Assembly: GCA_025642065.1 (NCBI GenBank)
Contig: JAODUP010001281.1
Location: forward strand, 1 to 64,000
Source: Paralvinella palmiformis
Taxonomy: Eukaryota; Annelida; Polychaeta; Terebellida; Alvinellidae
DNA length: 64,000 nucleotides
Direction of reading: 5' to 3'
The notes under the pieces were generated by a model that was not told the origin of the DNA, ran no database searches, and saw nothing but the letters and a program-made list of their open reading frames with translations. Positions 23,858-37,000 of the stretch are shown here, piece by piece (position 1 is the first letter of the stretch; each line of letters opens with the position of its first letter). A program made the translations under genes and the position numbers.

Positions 23858-23865
<8 letters not shown>
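23341..23865. other. Non-coding with a (TTA)n run
   Basis: AT-rich; a (TTA)n run lies at about 23536-23577. Nothing else recognised. Confidence 0.5.

Positions 23866-23932
<67 letters not shown>
23866..23932. repeat. (AT)n microsatellite downstream of GT copy 1
   Basis: About 67 bases of AT dinucleotides, roughly 330 bases beyond the stop codon of the gene at 24259-25347. An equivalent tract lies beyond the next copy at 30638-30689. The bases between tract and gene (23933-24258) also match (30690-30947). Confidence 0.95.
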
Positions 23933-23936
<4 letters not shown>

Positions 23937-24258
23937 TATGCAATATATTGGAAAATTAAACATGATATAAAAACTAATATTAACCATAACCTGTCTGTTA
24001 GGAAACAAACACACAAACATCGAAACACAAATACTTCAAATCATAAATATATTGTTTTGGCAAACTATTTAATCTATATTTAATTCTATACATGAATTTC
24101 TAAAACTAATATAAAAACAAAACCTTTTTATATAATATACACAAATTAGAACACAAACAATATGTAATAACTATTAATTCTTAAACTCTATTTTCAGATA
24201 AAATTTTAATCCATTGTTATGAACTATTTCTGTGAAAATTAACAACCAGTTTTCCTGT

Positions 24259-25347
24259 TCATAAGTAAGTATTATTGTTCTCAGCGATTTTGTTGACAAA
24301 GCTTCCATCAAAGTCATATCTAGGAAGGTATTCTGGAAACTTCTCGAGTTCTGAGTTCCATACAGACAATAGTAGATATGACTTGTCTTCAGTGATCCAT
24401 GACTGTCCATTATAATGTAATCCAGGTTCCATTCGGTTGATATCTAACAACATATTGTCTTGTCCTGTATAACCCTTTAGGTTTGAATAAACTGTAAACA
24501 GATTACTTTTATTGAAATAGTAAGTAGACCACATACTACACATAGAATCAGATGTACCATGACTTTCAAAACCAGTAAACCATTTATTTATCACCAAGTC
24601 AGGCATATAGGGTTTAAACGTATTGTCCTTGCGCACTTCATGGAACCAATCCTGAAAACCTCTCCATTCGTTTGGTTTCGGAGAATATCCCCAAGTTCCT
24701 ATCAAACGATAAAGAAAGACATTGTCCGTTTTGGGGATATTAGATACAGCTCGAAGATTAGGCTTAACATAATTAACATTCTCCATTTGTAATGTATATC
24801 CTCCCACATCAGAAACATTTCTGAATTTTGAATTCATTAGTTTTAGCCATTTGTAAGTGAGAGGTGAAATATCAATGTCATCTTCTAGAATTAATGCTAT
24901 CTCATGCGAATTCTCACGAGGTCTCCAAGTATCTATCCACTGACCAATTAGATAAGCATTCCGTTGTTGGATGTGTACACAAACCTGTCCCTGGGTCCAG
25001 TTTTTCTGAAACTCTCGAGAAACAGTTACTGTACTGTCATCTACCTCACCATCTTTTGATCTATCGATCCATATATCAACGGATACTCTATCTCCAAGAG
25101 TATATAACTTAGCGATGTGTGTAAGACATTTCCTTAATGATTCTGGACGATTGAATGTCAACACAATTATCCTAAAATCGAACTCGTCGGGATATTGACA
25201 TGGTACACCTGTCGTACACTGGACAAGACAAGGATCGTTTGTGATAAAAAACCACCTTTTCGTTGGCCATTCCACCTTAACAATCAGTATTACTATTATT
25301 ATCAATGTTAAACCTATTAGAAAAGCTTGCTTTCTGAACTCCTTCAT
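24259..25347 (-). CDS. Putative type II membrane glycosyltransferase, copy 1
   Basis: An intact single-exon gene of 362 codons. Residues 1-7 are a short basic cytoplasmic tail and about 10-24 a membrane anchor, so the catalytic part should face the Golgi lumen. FRIIVLTFNRPESLRKCL at 58-75 is the first strand of a GT-A fold. IWIDRSKDG follows at 92-100. LILEDDIDISP at 152-162 holds an EDD (155-157), the DxD-type metal and nucleotide-sugar site, as in GT2 and GT13 families. Cysteines 40, 44 and 50 could form lumenal disulfides. The sugar donor and acceptor are unknown; I recall similar unnamed proteins in invertebrates. By my count it differs from copy 2 at 58 of 362 positions, 13 of them in residues 250-278. 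Trp270 is Cys here and the N-glycosylation site at 108-110 is lost. The start is chosen because all copies begin MK(E/D)F or MEF. Confidence 0.85.
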   Translation of the reverse strand: MKEFRKQAFLIGLTLIIIVILIVKVEWPTKRWFFITNDPCLVQCTTGVPCQYPDEFDFRIIVLTFNRPESLRKCLTHIAKLYTLGDRVSVDIWIDRSKDGEVDDSTVTVSREFQKNWTQGQVCVHIQQRNAYLIGQWIDTWRPRENSHEIALILEDDIDISPLTYKWLKLMNSKFRNVSDVGGYTLQMENVNYVKPNLRAVSNIPKTDNVFLYRLIGTWGYSPKPNEWRGFQDWFHEVRKDNTFKPYMPDLVINKWFTGFESHGTSDSMCSMWSTYYFNKSNLFTVYSNLKGYTGQDNMLLDINRMEPGLHYNGQSWITEDKSYLLLSVWNSELEKFPEYLPRYDFDGSFVNKIAENNNTYL

Positions 25348-26562
25348 GGTTTAACACTATAACAAAACTCCTAGCAGAATAATACTGGATTATCTTCTGT
25401 CTATAATAAAAGTGACGACAGAGATGGCATTTGCAACATTTTAAATTGATGTATACCCGATGACAACGTTAAATTTACTGTCGTAAAAACCAAACCACAT
25501 TATAGTTAATTCAGAAATTTCGTTCGATATCTGTTGCACTTACTCAATTACTCTAACATTTCGACCACAATTGAAATGATCTAATGGATCTTCCACAAGA
25601 ATCAGCCATCACTATATGTTCAGATGTCATTCCCCTTTTATAAGTACTATATCTTGTAGTCCTTTTTATTATATTGTTATATATATTGAGGTAATACAAT
25701 CAATATACATATTTATACATTTAGGCATGATGTTGTATTGATCTATCTGACAATAGAATGTAACCCAAGAACTCAAATATCACTATGATCAATCCATATT
25801 AAGTTGATATATCGAGTCACAGATCAATATCATATTGAATAGGCGCATCCATAATATAATTGATAACAAAATTGATAATATTATGGAAACGAGAGAAAAC
25901 AGTAGACCACTTTAAAAGATTAACTAATTTTACAATTAAATTTATAATTCTTTATTAAAATTTTCAAATGTTTATAATGTTTATGAAAACTAAATATTTG
26001 AATTGCCGTCAATGAAATGCTAGTCTGTTTTTTTCTTCTTCTAATTTCTTCATTTCAATAATAATGCTCTTGTCTCGTTTCGTTACGATCATCAATGCTG
26101 ATATTATCTAATCATTTATGGGGGGGGGGGGGGTTCCAACTATTAGCTCTCGGACCAAGATTAGAGCTTACCTAGTTATGTAGAGTTAGCCCGTAATCCG
26201 CGAGTAATGTTCCACACAAAACCGATTGATAACAATGTTTTAATACAATTCGGAAAGGATTTATGATTTACTGGCTTCAGAAGAGTTAAATAAAATCCGA
26301 ACCAATCGTCCTCCCTTCCACTTGGTGTGGCACAATATCGGTTTAATTCAACACATGACGTATATCATTTGTTAACTATTAGCATATAGTCTTTGTTGTT
26401 GTTGTTTTGCTTTTTTTGGTTGGGGTATTTTGGTGGTTTTGTAAATTGCGTTAGTAAATTTCATAAAGGAATATAAATAATTTTCACCAAAGTTCCAGTA
26501 TTCACCTCTTCCACGACAAAATGGCAAAACTTCAAAATATTTCATCTCAGATGTGCATTTGA
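25348..26562 (-). repeat. Upstream flank of GT copy 1
   Basis: Matches 50-995 and the regions upstream of the other copies. It holds a run of 14 G at 26120-26133, not seen in the equivalent place elsewhere. No gene; no promoter element can be named with confidence. Confidence 0.6.
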
Positions 26563-26965
26563 CCCAAGTAACAACTCCATATGATTTAATTCTGATCTTT
26601 GGGATCTTCGGTGGTGATAGATTTGACTAGTTCACATAAATAAGCTGGAGCGTAGCTAAGCACCGCTTCAGTGAGCTCCGGTGGCCTAGTGGTTAAGCAC
26701 CCGGCACTTGGTGCCAACGGTCGCAGGTTCGAACCCAGCAAGAGGTCGAAACTTTTCCAGGGATTAATTTCTCGGCTCACTACATCGTGGGTGCTGACCA
26801 CGTTAAATGGCGCTGCCGTCTCCACTGAATTATTTAAAAATGAAGGGGGACGTTAAAAACCCCGTGAGGACGTAAAACACTCTGTATGTATTGCAGTTAG
26901 CTAACACATCTGTCTCGTATTCTTATGAGCAACGAGTTGCCATAATCTATCATCGATGCAATGAA
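26563..26965 (-). mobile_element. CR1/L2-like LINE C-terminal fragment split by a SINE
   Basis: The left part (26563-26660) and right part (26880-26965) align with uninterrupted copies at 36120-36450 and 39450-39720. On the minus strand those copies read YICEPVKLKQPDRQLRSDN and then KISKTRFKSYGDVTF, a LINE RT ending. The SINE at 26667-26880 lies between the parts here only. Confidence 0.6.
26667..26880 (+). mobile_element. tRNA-derived SINE, copy 1
   Basis: An RNA polymerase III A box TGGCCTAGTGG and B box GGTTCGAACCC lie 36 bases apart in a tRNA-like head (about 26676-26750). A tRNA-unrelated body follows (GATTAATTTCTCGGCTCAC... GACGTTAAAAACCCC). A second copy at 49750-50045 shares the body. 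It is not a tRNA gene because the acceptor and anticodon stems do not pair and the body is conserved. Confidence 0.8.
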
Positions 26966-28579
26966 GCTATGTGCCAAAAAAGCATTTTTAGGAAATTTGG
27001 TAGCTTAACGTGAGGTTTTTAAAAGGATATTTTTCGGGTAAAGTCTAACGCTTCTTGGATTTTCCAACACATTCTTTCCCACAGTTAACAAACATTTCCG
27101 AATGAAACCCAAATTATAATCTACATGATGCAATGAAGCGTCAACACTAGGAAAAAGCACAGATAAAAAGATTTAAAACCACGCTAAGTCAATTGAATAC
27201 TGCAATTCTTTTTCCCCAATTAAAAAAAATTTCCGAATAACCAAAAAAATCGATTTAGTCAAATTTTAAAACAGATATGATTTTGGGGGTTTTATTCAAT
27301 TTGGGTTCAAAATTTTTAAAAGATTTACAATTAGACAATTTGCGTTTATTGTTCAAATTAACCTAGACAAAATTTTTTTTTGTTTTTGGGGGCACTTCAG
27401 TTAAATGCAGGTTTAATGAAGCGCATTTTAGATAACTCTATATAATGAACCATAAGTTCAAAGGGTGCAATTTTATGTTTTATGTGTAGACAAAACAGCG
27501 TTTGTTATTTTCATATTGCAATATACTTACATGATTGTCACATGTAGTTAGCGTTTTGTTGTGTTATTGTCTCTAGAGAAGTATATATCTTCGAACACTA
27601 TTTTTCTATTCATCTTCATGTCGTCACATACTGTAAGTTCATTGTCCACTTATACTGAATGAAGATATGGCTCTAATATGAACGGATGATGAAATACAAA
27701 ATCCATTGAATAATTCAGATACATGTTTGACAACGTCTCGTTTTGTTGGCTACAGATCAATGATTATGTATAGATTGTTATCATTCCATACAAAGAAGCT
27801 TCACTGGTCTGGTGAAATCATAGTTGTTGTTATCATGTACTATAGTCTCTAGCGTGTTACAGTTTGTACTCTTACATCTTAGCTTAAATCCAGCTTCACA
27901 TAAAATGATTCAATTGACGCTCTACAGTGCGATGCAGAGTTAATTATTTATCGACATCACAGATGAAATTCTCCAGAAAGATATTGTTCTCGGGTGTATA
28001 TCCAGGTGTATTTTAATAATTGCCTTTAGAAAGAAAAAAAAGTGATCTCACCGACTTAAATAGTACAGATTGGAACCTGTAAACCTTGCATGTAGCATTT
28101 AGATCCATCGGGTTGGTTAGCTGCAGGAATTTCGTGCAATTCATGTCACTAGCTGTTAATTGTATTTAGATGAAAGCTTTACTCTATGTCGCTGATAAAT
28201 GTAATCTGATAAAACCTGAATTTCAGTATTATTTCTAAACGATTCGTAATCGTGGATAACCATCTACACTAGAAGTCATTCAAATTTGAGTTGATACTTT
28301 ATCCTCATTAAGATTAAATACAAACTGTGTTGGTGCTAAAGTTGAATCCTCATAAAATAAATGTCCTCATGTATTGTCATGGATTACATGGTGTTAGATA
28401 TAATTTTCTCATGTAGTATCATCAATAGTTGCTTGTTCGAGGAAAATATATTCCAGATAATCAGATACAGTGTTAACGTATGTCACAGGTATTTCAGATT
28501 ATGTTAATCAATGATCGAGTACTCTGATAGTTTTACATCCTCTTCTCTCTTGTAATACTGTTTTCTAGGAGTATAATAT
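26966..28579 (-). repeat. Duplicated upstream block of GT copy 1, distal part
   Basis: 27480-28560 aligns with 40180-41300 and with the inverse of 43250-44450. It is among the best conserved non-coding stretches in the cluster. Minus-strand pieces such as NETLSNMYLNYS and TPENNIFLENFICDVDK recur between copies. No intact frame; function unknown. Confidence 0.6.
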
Positions 28580-28859
28580 AATTGTATCTCAGATCCACAA
28601 GTGCTGGTTACCGCACCTCTGTGCATCCTCTTGTTGAACTTCATGGCGGGTGGTGAGCATTGGTGCCGAAAAGATTAAAAACTAAATATGAACGCAAATA
28701 AAATCCCCACATCTCGCATATTCACAAAAGGTTGACTGTTCCCCAGATAGCAAAGACCCACCTCTACACATGTGTGGCTCAGATGTTTAAAAATACAGGG
28801 CACAAGTAAAGGCTTTCCCATAGCAAGGCTCAATCCTTTTTCCATTGAGCAACATTTGA

Positions 28860-30630
28860 AAGGCTTAGCTGGAATCTGGGCTTGTAGAATGATAATTTAC
28901 TGAACATAACCATCCAGCAACTGGGTCATCATCTGCCATAGACTAGTCCTCCTGCAGCGTATCATTATTTCTTGATTTTGAGTGGTCTGTACATTAAGAT
29001 ATCTGTGGCAGTGACCATTTCCCAACATTCCTGCATTACAATAACAAGGCAGCACTTCTAAATATACCGAAACGGAGGTTTAGATAAACAGACTGGTGTA
29101 ACTTTAAATTTAAATGTAGCCAAGAAAATAATAGAAATACCTTCAAAACTAATGCCGAAAACCACTGTGAACTTTTACAAGAGTGCTATATTTTAAGCAG
29201 AAATAACGATGCAAATATCCTCTACAGTTCTAAGAAAACTCCACAAGTCCTGGTGGAATGGAGAATGCGAGGAAGCTTTAATAAAAAGGAAGAGAGCTCT
29301 AAACCAATTTTTTACCGTGGAGCAGAAACCATTAAATTTCACATCACAAAATGATGACATTTATAACAAAATATATTCCATGAGAGAACTACAAGATTAT
29401 CTCAAAAATGCACATGATACTGCCGTTGGACCTGATGATAGTCACTATCAGATCTTAAAACAAATGCCTTGGTTAACATTAGAAGTCAAGCTCGATATTT
29501 ATAATGAAATTTGGAATAATGGCGAATTCCCCTCACATTGGAGAGAAGCCACCATCATCCAAGTTCCATAAGAAAAAAACAAATCTTTTAAATCCTGGTA
29601 ATTACCGTTCAATAGCACTAACAAGTTGTATATGTATAACTTTTGAGCGGATGGTAAATACCAGAGTAGTCTGGTACCTTGAATATCATGCCATTCTCAT
29701 AATCCGTTTTAGAAAACATAGATCTACCACAGGCCAACTAATTAAATTAGAAACGATAATAAGTGAGGGATTTATTATTAGGCCACATATAGTGGGGATA
29801 TTTTTTCGATTTAGAGAAGGCATTCGACACAACATTGAAATATGGAATTCTTAAAGATTTATATAATGCCGGACTTCGAAGCAATATGCAAAATTTTACT
29901 TTTTGTCCGTGTTGGTAAAATCCTCTCTGATCAACAAGAGGGTGTACCACAAGGAAGCATCTTATCAGTAATACTATTCAACATGAAAATAAATAACGTA
30001 TTTAAATACTTGCTGAATGGTGTTAACTATTCCATATACGTAGATGACATCCTGACATGCTACCAGTAAAAATATGAATTCCAGAGAAAGAATTCTCCAG
30101 TTGTGAATCACAATACTAGACCCCATACACCACCAGCCTTAAGAATAGCCAAAGGGGCATTTAAGACCTCCCAAGTGGAAAGTCTCTGTGTTGAATCTAA
30201 TGAGGAATCTCTTTACAGATGGAATGAACGACTATCTCTGCAATATGCATTACAATTAAGTAGTTTTCCGGCAAATCCTACATTTGCTATGGCGTTCAAC
30301 CCCAAACTACAAGATACCTTCTTACTCAGACCGAAAATTATCCCAACTTTTGGAAATAGAATTCGGTCGTTGAGGGAAATCTTGGAGATTAGACCATATC
30401 AAATATAAAATATTCCTCTACCTCATATCCCAATTTTGGATATGATGGAACGAATAATTTTGTATGATCTGAGAGCGGGGAAGAAATTTGATGTTTTCCA
30501 TCGGAATTTCAGAGCCCTTTTCACATCATACAAAATAAATATGATAACCATAAGTTCATGTATAATGATAGTTTAAAAGAAGACAATAGAGTAGGATGCG
30601 CTGTCGTTTGTGGTAGACAGTGCTTGTTTT
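28860..30630 (+). mobile_element. I/Nimb-like LINE, copy D, internally deleted
   Basis: In order: an endonuclease end with SLFLDFEWSV and then DICGSDHFPTFLH (28940-29035); linker LHKSWWNGECEEALIKRKRA (29230-29300); RT finger DTAVGPDDSHYQILKQMP and then RSIALTSCICITFERM (29400-29660); GVPQGSILSVILFNMKIN and then IYVDDILTCYQ (29940-30069). A deletion then joins it to the thumb LRIAKGAFKTSQVESL (30130-30410) and the first RNase H strand near 30580. The 5' limit could be as far left as 28580. Several frameshifts. Confidence 0.8.
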
Positions 30631-30635
30631 TTCGA

Positions 30636-30637
<2 letters not shown>

Positions 30638-30689
<52 letters not shown>
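30638..30689. repeat. (AT)n microsatellite downstream of GT copy 2
   Basis: About 52 bases of AT dinucleotides at the junction of LINE copy D and the 3' flank of GT copy 2. Confidence 0.95.
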
Positions 30690-30695
<6 letters not shown>

Positions 30696-30947
30696 TTTTT
30701 TCGACTAATATACGCGATAATTAAACATTATGTAAAACCTATCAGTTAGGAAACAAACACACATATATCGAAAAAACATCAAATTAATATAAAAACATAC
30801 AAAAATGCATATAATACGTAATTAGTAGAACACAGACAATATAAAATGACTATTAATGCGTAACTCTATTTTCAGATATAATTTTAATACATTGTTATGA
30901 AATGTTTGAGTGAAATTTGGTAACAATTTTATCAACCAGTTTCTTGT

Positions 30948-32036
30948 TTATAAATAAGTAGCATTGTTGTCAGCGCTGCTGTTGACACAGCTTCCATCAA
31001 AGTCATGTCTAGGAAGATATTCCGGAAATTTCTCGAGTTCTGGGTTCCATTCAGACAATAGTAGATATGACTTGTCTTTAGTGATCCGTGAATGTCCATT
31101 ATAATGTAATCCAGGTTCTAATCTGTTCATATCTAACAACGTATTATTGTGTCCTGTATAATTCCTAAGATTTGAATAAACTGTATACAGATTACTTTTA
31201 TTATGATAGTAAATAGGCCACATTTCCCACATCGAATCTGCTCTACCTTGTCTTTCAAACCTAGTGAACCATCCATTTATCTTCAAACCTGGCATGTAGG
31301 GTTTAAATGTACTGTCTTTACGTATTTCATGGAACCAATCCTGAAAATCTCTCCATTCGTTTGGTTTAGGAGAATATCCCCAAGTTCCAAACAAACGATA
31401 AAGAAAGACATTGTCTGTTTTGGGGATATTAGATACAGGTCGAAGATTGGGCTTAACATAATTAACATTCTCCATTTGTAATGTATATCCTGCCACATCA
31501 GAAACATCTCTGAATTTTGAATTCATCAGTTTCAGCCATTTGTAGGTCATAGGTGAAATATCTATGTCATCTTCTAGAATTAATGCTATCTCATGCGAAT
31601 TCTCACGAGGTCTCCATGTATCTATCCATTGACCAATTATATAAGCATTCCGTTGTTGGATGTGTACACAAACCTGTCCCTGAGTCCAGTTTAACTGAAA
31701 CTCTCGAGAAATATTTAATGTACTTTCATCCACCTTACCATCTTTTGATCTATCGATCCAGATATCAATGGATACTTTATCTCCAAGAGTATATAACTTA
31801 GCGATGTGTGTAAGACATTTCCTTAATGATTCTGGACGATTGAATGTCAACACAATTATCCTAAAATCGAACTCATTGGGATATTGACATGGTTCACCTG
31901 TCGTACACTGGACAAGACAAGGATCGTTTGTGATAGAAAACCACCTTTTCGTTGGCCATTCCATCTTAGCAATCAGTATAACTATTGTTATCAATGTCAA
32001 ACCTATTATGGAAGCCTGCTTTCTGAAATCCTTCAT
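30948..32036 (-). CDS. Putative type II membrane glycosyltransferase, copy 2
   Basis: An intact 362-codon single-exon gene. Its layout is that of copy 1: basic tail, anchor at about 10-24, then FRIIVLTFNRPESL, IWIDRSKDG, and the EDD at 155-157. N-glycosylation sites are visible at Asn108 (NIS) and Asn116 (NWT). Residues 211-228 (FLYRLFGTWGYSPKPNEW) and 249-279 would lie in the acceptor side of a GT-A enzyme if the fold is right. It lies in the left arm of a large palindrome. It differs from copy 3 in the right arm at only about 22 positions and one codon. Frames on the opposite strand (31203-31801) are shadows. The start at 32034-32036 has A at -3. No intron is suggested. Confidence 0.87.
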   Translation of the reverse strand: MKDFRKQASIIGLTLITIVILIAKMEWPTKRWFSITNDPCLVQCTTGEPCQYPNEFDFRIIVLTFNRPESLRKCLTHIAKLYTLGDKVSIDIWIDRSKDGKVDESTLNISREFQLNWTQGQVCVHIQQRNAYIIGQWIDTWRPRENSHEIALILEDDIDISPMTYKWLKLMNSKFRDVSDVAGYTLQMENVNYVKPNLRPVSNIPKTDNVFLYRLFGTWGYSPKPNEWRDFQDWFHEIRKDSTFKPYMPGLKINGWFTRFERQGRADSMWEMWPIYYHNKSNLYTVYSNLRNYTGHNNTLLDMNRLEPGLHYNGHSRITKDKSYLLLSEWNPELEKFPEYLPRHDFDGSCVNSSADNNATYL

Positions 32037-32508
<472 letters not shown>

Positions 32509-32799
32509 CAATGGGTATTACGCTGATATAGGAAAATTGTTGAAAGTATATCTATTATAATCCTGACACGTCATTCACAGTATCGGAGATCTGCCTGAAA
32601 TCTGCTGTCCTCGACCATGGGTCAAATAGATCAAGCAGATAGGCGTTTTAATTATGATCCCACCACACCTAACTGCATATAGTTAGGTTGGAGTAAATCA
32701 TAGTATTTACTCAGGTTTGAGACAATATTTCGTTCTAGTCCAGTAATAATCAATTGTGCAGTATTGCTACTTCACTTCATTGCTTCCATATGGAGTTGG

Positions 32800-33225
32800 T
32801 GTCACTGTACCAGGTGGTCAACAGACTGTAATGTTTGTTAACACACCGAGGTCCTATAAAAGGCCTAACTTTTCACTCAGATTAGAGAACAACTTCGACG
32901 ACAGACTAGTCGAATGTTTATCGATATGGTTCATATAGGTAGGATTTGTTTAGTTATTCGAACCCAGAATAAAGCTGAGGTCAGCATCTGAGGTGTCGAA
33001 ATGTTTATTTTATATATATAGTTTTCTTTTGGACCACAGAAAGTTAATGTTGAATGTAAACTGTGGTGTCAAAGTAGTTATCTTATGTAAATAGTAAGTT
33101 GCCATTAAACCACACGCACGTATTGTTTGCTGCGAGCTGTGGTGTCAAATGGTATGTTTTACGTGCTTCCGCTTTTTGTACGTAGCTTGAATGCAGCAGC
33201 TTTCCTGTGGGCGTGACATATTTTA
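32800..33225 (+). repeat. LTR-like dispersed repeat, copy 1
   Basis: Holds a TATA-like CCTATAAAAGG at about 32854, a polyadenylation-type AATAAAGC at about 32970, and three spaced copies of the motif TGTGGTGTCAAA or close variants (about 32992, 33062 and 33140). The same order occurs inverted at 62915-63360. TATA then AATAAA suggests an LTR, but termini and target-site duplication are not found. It has no counterpart in the right palindrome arm that I can see. Confidence 0.5.
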
Positions 33226-33472
33226 ACGTCGTATTGATTCATCTAACAATAGAGTACGAACCAACAACACAAACATCACTGTAATCAAGCCATACTAAAT
33301 TCATATGTCGAATCACAGTTCAATATCATATTCAATCTGAGCATCAGTAATATAATTGATAACAAAGACAGACTTTCTAAGGTTTTATGGAATTTAAACA
33401 ATGAATTATTTGTGTATTAATATTATAGAAACGATAGATAACAGATATTCCACTTTAAAAGATTTAATACCC

Positions 33473-33476
<4 letters not shown>

Positions 33477-33512
<36 letters not shown>

Positions 33513-34035
33513 TATATTTAATAAAGGACCTTACTAGCAGGAGCCATTCAACGGCTTTGTACAAATAATATATAATATAATAATACCCCGTATTTCTAAT
33601 ATTTGCCGCAAACCGATTCTACAAAGTGGGGCTGCAACCAGAGTTGAGACACAGGCACCTACAATAGCATGTGACTGGATAACCTGAGATTGCATGATGA
33701 CTTTCTATTGAACACCAGTTCACACAGGTATTTAGGTGCCACATCATTAATAGATATATAAGTTATTAATATAATCTTGAAATGGATACGCTGTCTAACA
33801 GGCAGCCAATATAGTGTTTGAAGAATTGGGGTGATATGATCAAATTTTTTCGAGTATTTATCACAATGCGAGCTGCTCTATAGTGAATTCACTGAAGACG
33901 ATTGATGTTCTAATCAGATAAGCCACATAATAGGGAGTTACAATAGTCTATAAGAGATGTAACAAAGACATGGACTACAGTTACAAATGTTTCTTGTGTG
34001 AAGAATGCTTTTAAACAGTGGATGTTCTTAAGATG
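33477..34035 (-). mobile_element. CR1/L2-like LINE 3' end, copy 2
   Basis: (AAT)n at 33477-33510 is the reversed 3' tail, followed by the same end as at 21643-22304. It is more decayed, with deletions. The right palindrome arm retains only a short remnant of it near 46700-46815. Confidence 0.75.
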
Positions 34036-37000
34036 GTAGTAGGCAACTCAGCATACTGATGTGAGATATTCATACATGTTAATACCGTAGTCAAAATAAC
34101 TCATAGATTTTGTTTCTGACACATTAGGTCTACTCGAAGATGCACCCATCTGTAATGTTGGTGTTCTTGGGGATTTAACACAATGTGGCGATGCAAAATA
34201 TATACTATTTGTTTTATTACCATTTAGTTTTAGAAGGTTTTGAGTTATTCATGGCCAAATATCAGCAATACAATGTTCTAATTTCTTCAAGGAAGAGGAG
34301 AAATTTAAGCCTTTGTTGTTATAGTTTTGTTTTTGTTTCCGGGGATGGTTGTGACGTTAGTAAATTTCATGCAGGAAAATGAAGGGTTCTCATCAAAGTA
34401 CTAGTATTCTTGCATTCCACGACAAAATGCCAAAACTTAAAACTACAAGAACAAATATTTATTCAAAACAAATTAATTGAGGAGCATCTTGTGACAAGTA
34501 AAAGTGTAATAAAAGATCTCCATATAGTCCAGATAATGGCTGAGATACTAAAAAACATGGTGGATAATGGTTTTCTTAGTCTAAATATACAGATAATGTA
34601 GTAGCTAAATTTTACGGGACGTCTTTCTTATCGGATAGAACATCTTCATCGTTTGTCGAAGCAATCGGTGAACACAATAATTATTTGTTCATTAGATTAA
34701 AGAACATTCAAGTATATTAAGTTTATGGTTGTTTAGATTCCAATCATTACTGTAACACAATATGGCGTAAAGCAATCGTTTGATGATTTATTTTCTAAGG
34801 TGTTGTAATAAAAATAATTTAGTTTGTGCGAGTTCTAAATATGACATTGGCCGCTTCATTATTCTGTCTCTGAGACTGAAACAGAACAGTTCATCTGAAG
34901 TATCAAATTTACTTTTTTACTTCACTAGGTACTTCTATAATTGTTTAAATACCCTTCTTGCCTCAGGTTAAGCATAGTTATAATAAAAACTTCCGATATG
35001 GTGACAAGACATAACACATCATCATCATCATCATCATCATACGAGATGGTCATGATACATGTTTAAATAAAAGTCTGGAAATACTTTTATTTTTATGTTT
35101 TAGCCGAAACGCTTGAAGATTATAATAATTAGATATGCTCTGATTTATCAGAAACTTATTTATTTTTTAGATATATCTCACGCTTTCAGTCACCTTTCAT
35201 TTTTCCTCACAATTATTCTCATAGCTAACATCATATTTCAGTAGTTGACTATATATTTAAAATACTGGTTAAACAAAAGGCTTACATATCTTACACTTGC
35301 TAAACTTTCACTCAGATTAATTTGAATTTTATTATTACCTTCGGCGTACTTCAAACGAATATGAACTGGAGAAGGCGCCATTATTATCATTACCACACGT
35401 CATTGATCAATAAATAGTTAATATTACAGTCAAACACATTAAAGAAGCATAATACTGAAGTTGTCCATGTACTTACAAATAAGAATGTTGACCTATCACT
35501 TCATATTAGTTCCAATAAATGATTCATGTCTATTATTGAATAATAAATGGGCCAAAGCAAAGCTTATCATAACCAATATGTCATTTTTGATGTCAGCTAT
35601 CGAACACCAAGTCTCACCAAACTAAAACTGTATAAATCATTCTTTATACAGGATTTGTTGCATACAATTCATAAATATTTTCTGTTAACAGTGGACCTAA
35701 TTGTTAGGTTATTATTTAAATATATCACTGAAGATTCTGTTACCATATTAACCAAAATTTGCGCACTATCAGACGTCTTAGCATGAACCATGAAAAATTA
35801 TCAAGAAAAGAAATTATTAATGGTAAATTATCTAATAGAACGTAATTTTATTTCATTTTAATGTCAGTTACTAAACAATATCTGCCATTAGCATATACAT
35901 TTTATACTTCTGTATACGTTAGTATATAGAGACAATTTGTTTGCACAGACATATATATATATATATATTATTAAAAAATACAAGACTTCATAATAATCAA
36001 TATTATTAGTAGAAATCTAAATCATTATCATGTAGATAGATATTCAATTTGAATTTCAAAGGTTCTTTGGTCGGAACAGATCTTATAGGTTCTGGGAGGT
36101 GATTCCAGCATTTGATCCAACTACACTAAAAGTAACATCTCCATATGATTTAAATCTGGTCTTTGAGATTTTCGGTAGTGACAGATTATCTGACCTCAGT
36201 TGACGATCGGGCTGTTTCAATTTCACTGGTTCACATATATAAGGCAGGGCTTAGCCATGCACCAATTTATATTGAATCAGTATTATCTTGAATGCAATGG
36301 GTTGTTTCATGGTAATCAAATGAGATGTTTAAATACAGGCAATGCATGAACGCACTAGTGGGTATTTGTCACCAGACGGCAGTGCAGTTCTGTATGTGTG
36401 GCAGTTAGCTAACACATATGTCTGGTATTCCTATGAGCCATGAGTTGCCATAATACTCGCTGTTGCCATCTATACTCGACGCAATGGAGCTATGTACCAC
36501 AGTCATGAGGACATAGGTAGATAAATGAGGGTTAAAACATCAAATTCTTCTCTAAAGTCTAACGCTCTGAATCCAAAGCATTGTCATACATTCTATCCCA
36601 AATCAACAACTCATTTCCAGAATTAAACAAATATACTGCTCAACACTTGTTGAATAGCATAAATATAGATTTCAACAAGGTGGTCATTGGATATTGTAAT
36701 TCTAACCAGACTGAACAGATACATTAAAATTCCTATTATAATATCGATATAGCCAATAAAATGGACAGGTGATTTGCGGTGATTAATTGTTCAAATATTT
36801 GAAGCTTTACAATTAGACACCAGGTTGATTTTTCAAACGCGTCACATGTTTGGTAACTTCATTTGAATGCAGATCAGTTTAGATAACCATATATAATGAA
36901 CCGTAAGTTCAAAGGGGACAATTTGGATTTTTCTGTGTTGATAATACAACATTTGTTATTTCCATATTGCAATATATTTACATGATTGTCACATGTAGTT

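Noticed and set aside
26671..26760. Possible tRNA gene
   Set aside because: A and B boxes are present, but the cloverleaf stems do not pair and a conserved non-tRNA body follows, shared with 49750-50045. It is a SINE.
31203..31801. Frames on the plus strand opposite GT copy 2
   Set aside because: They are mirrored in the other copies only because the GT gene is conserved on the other strand; shadows.
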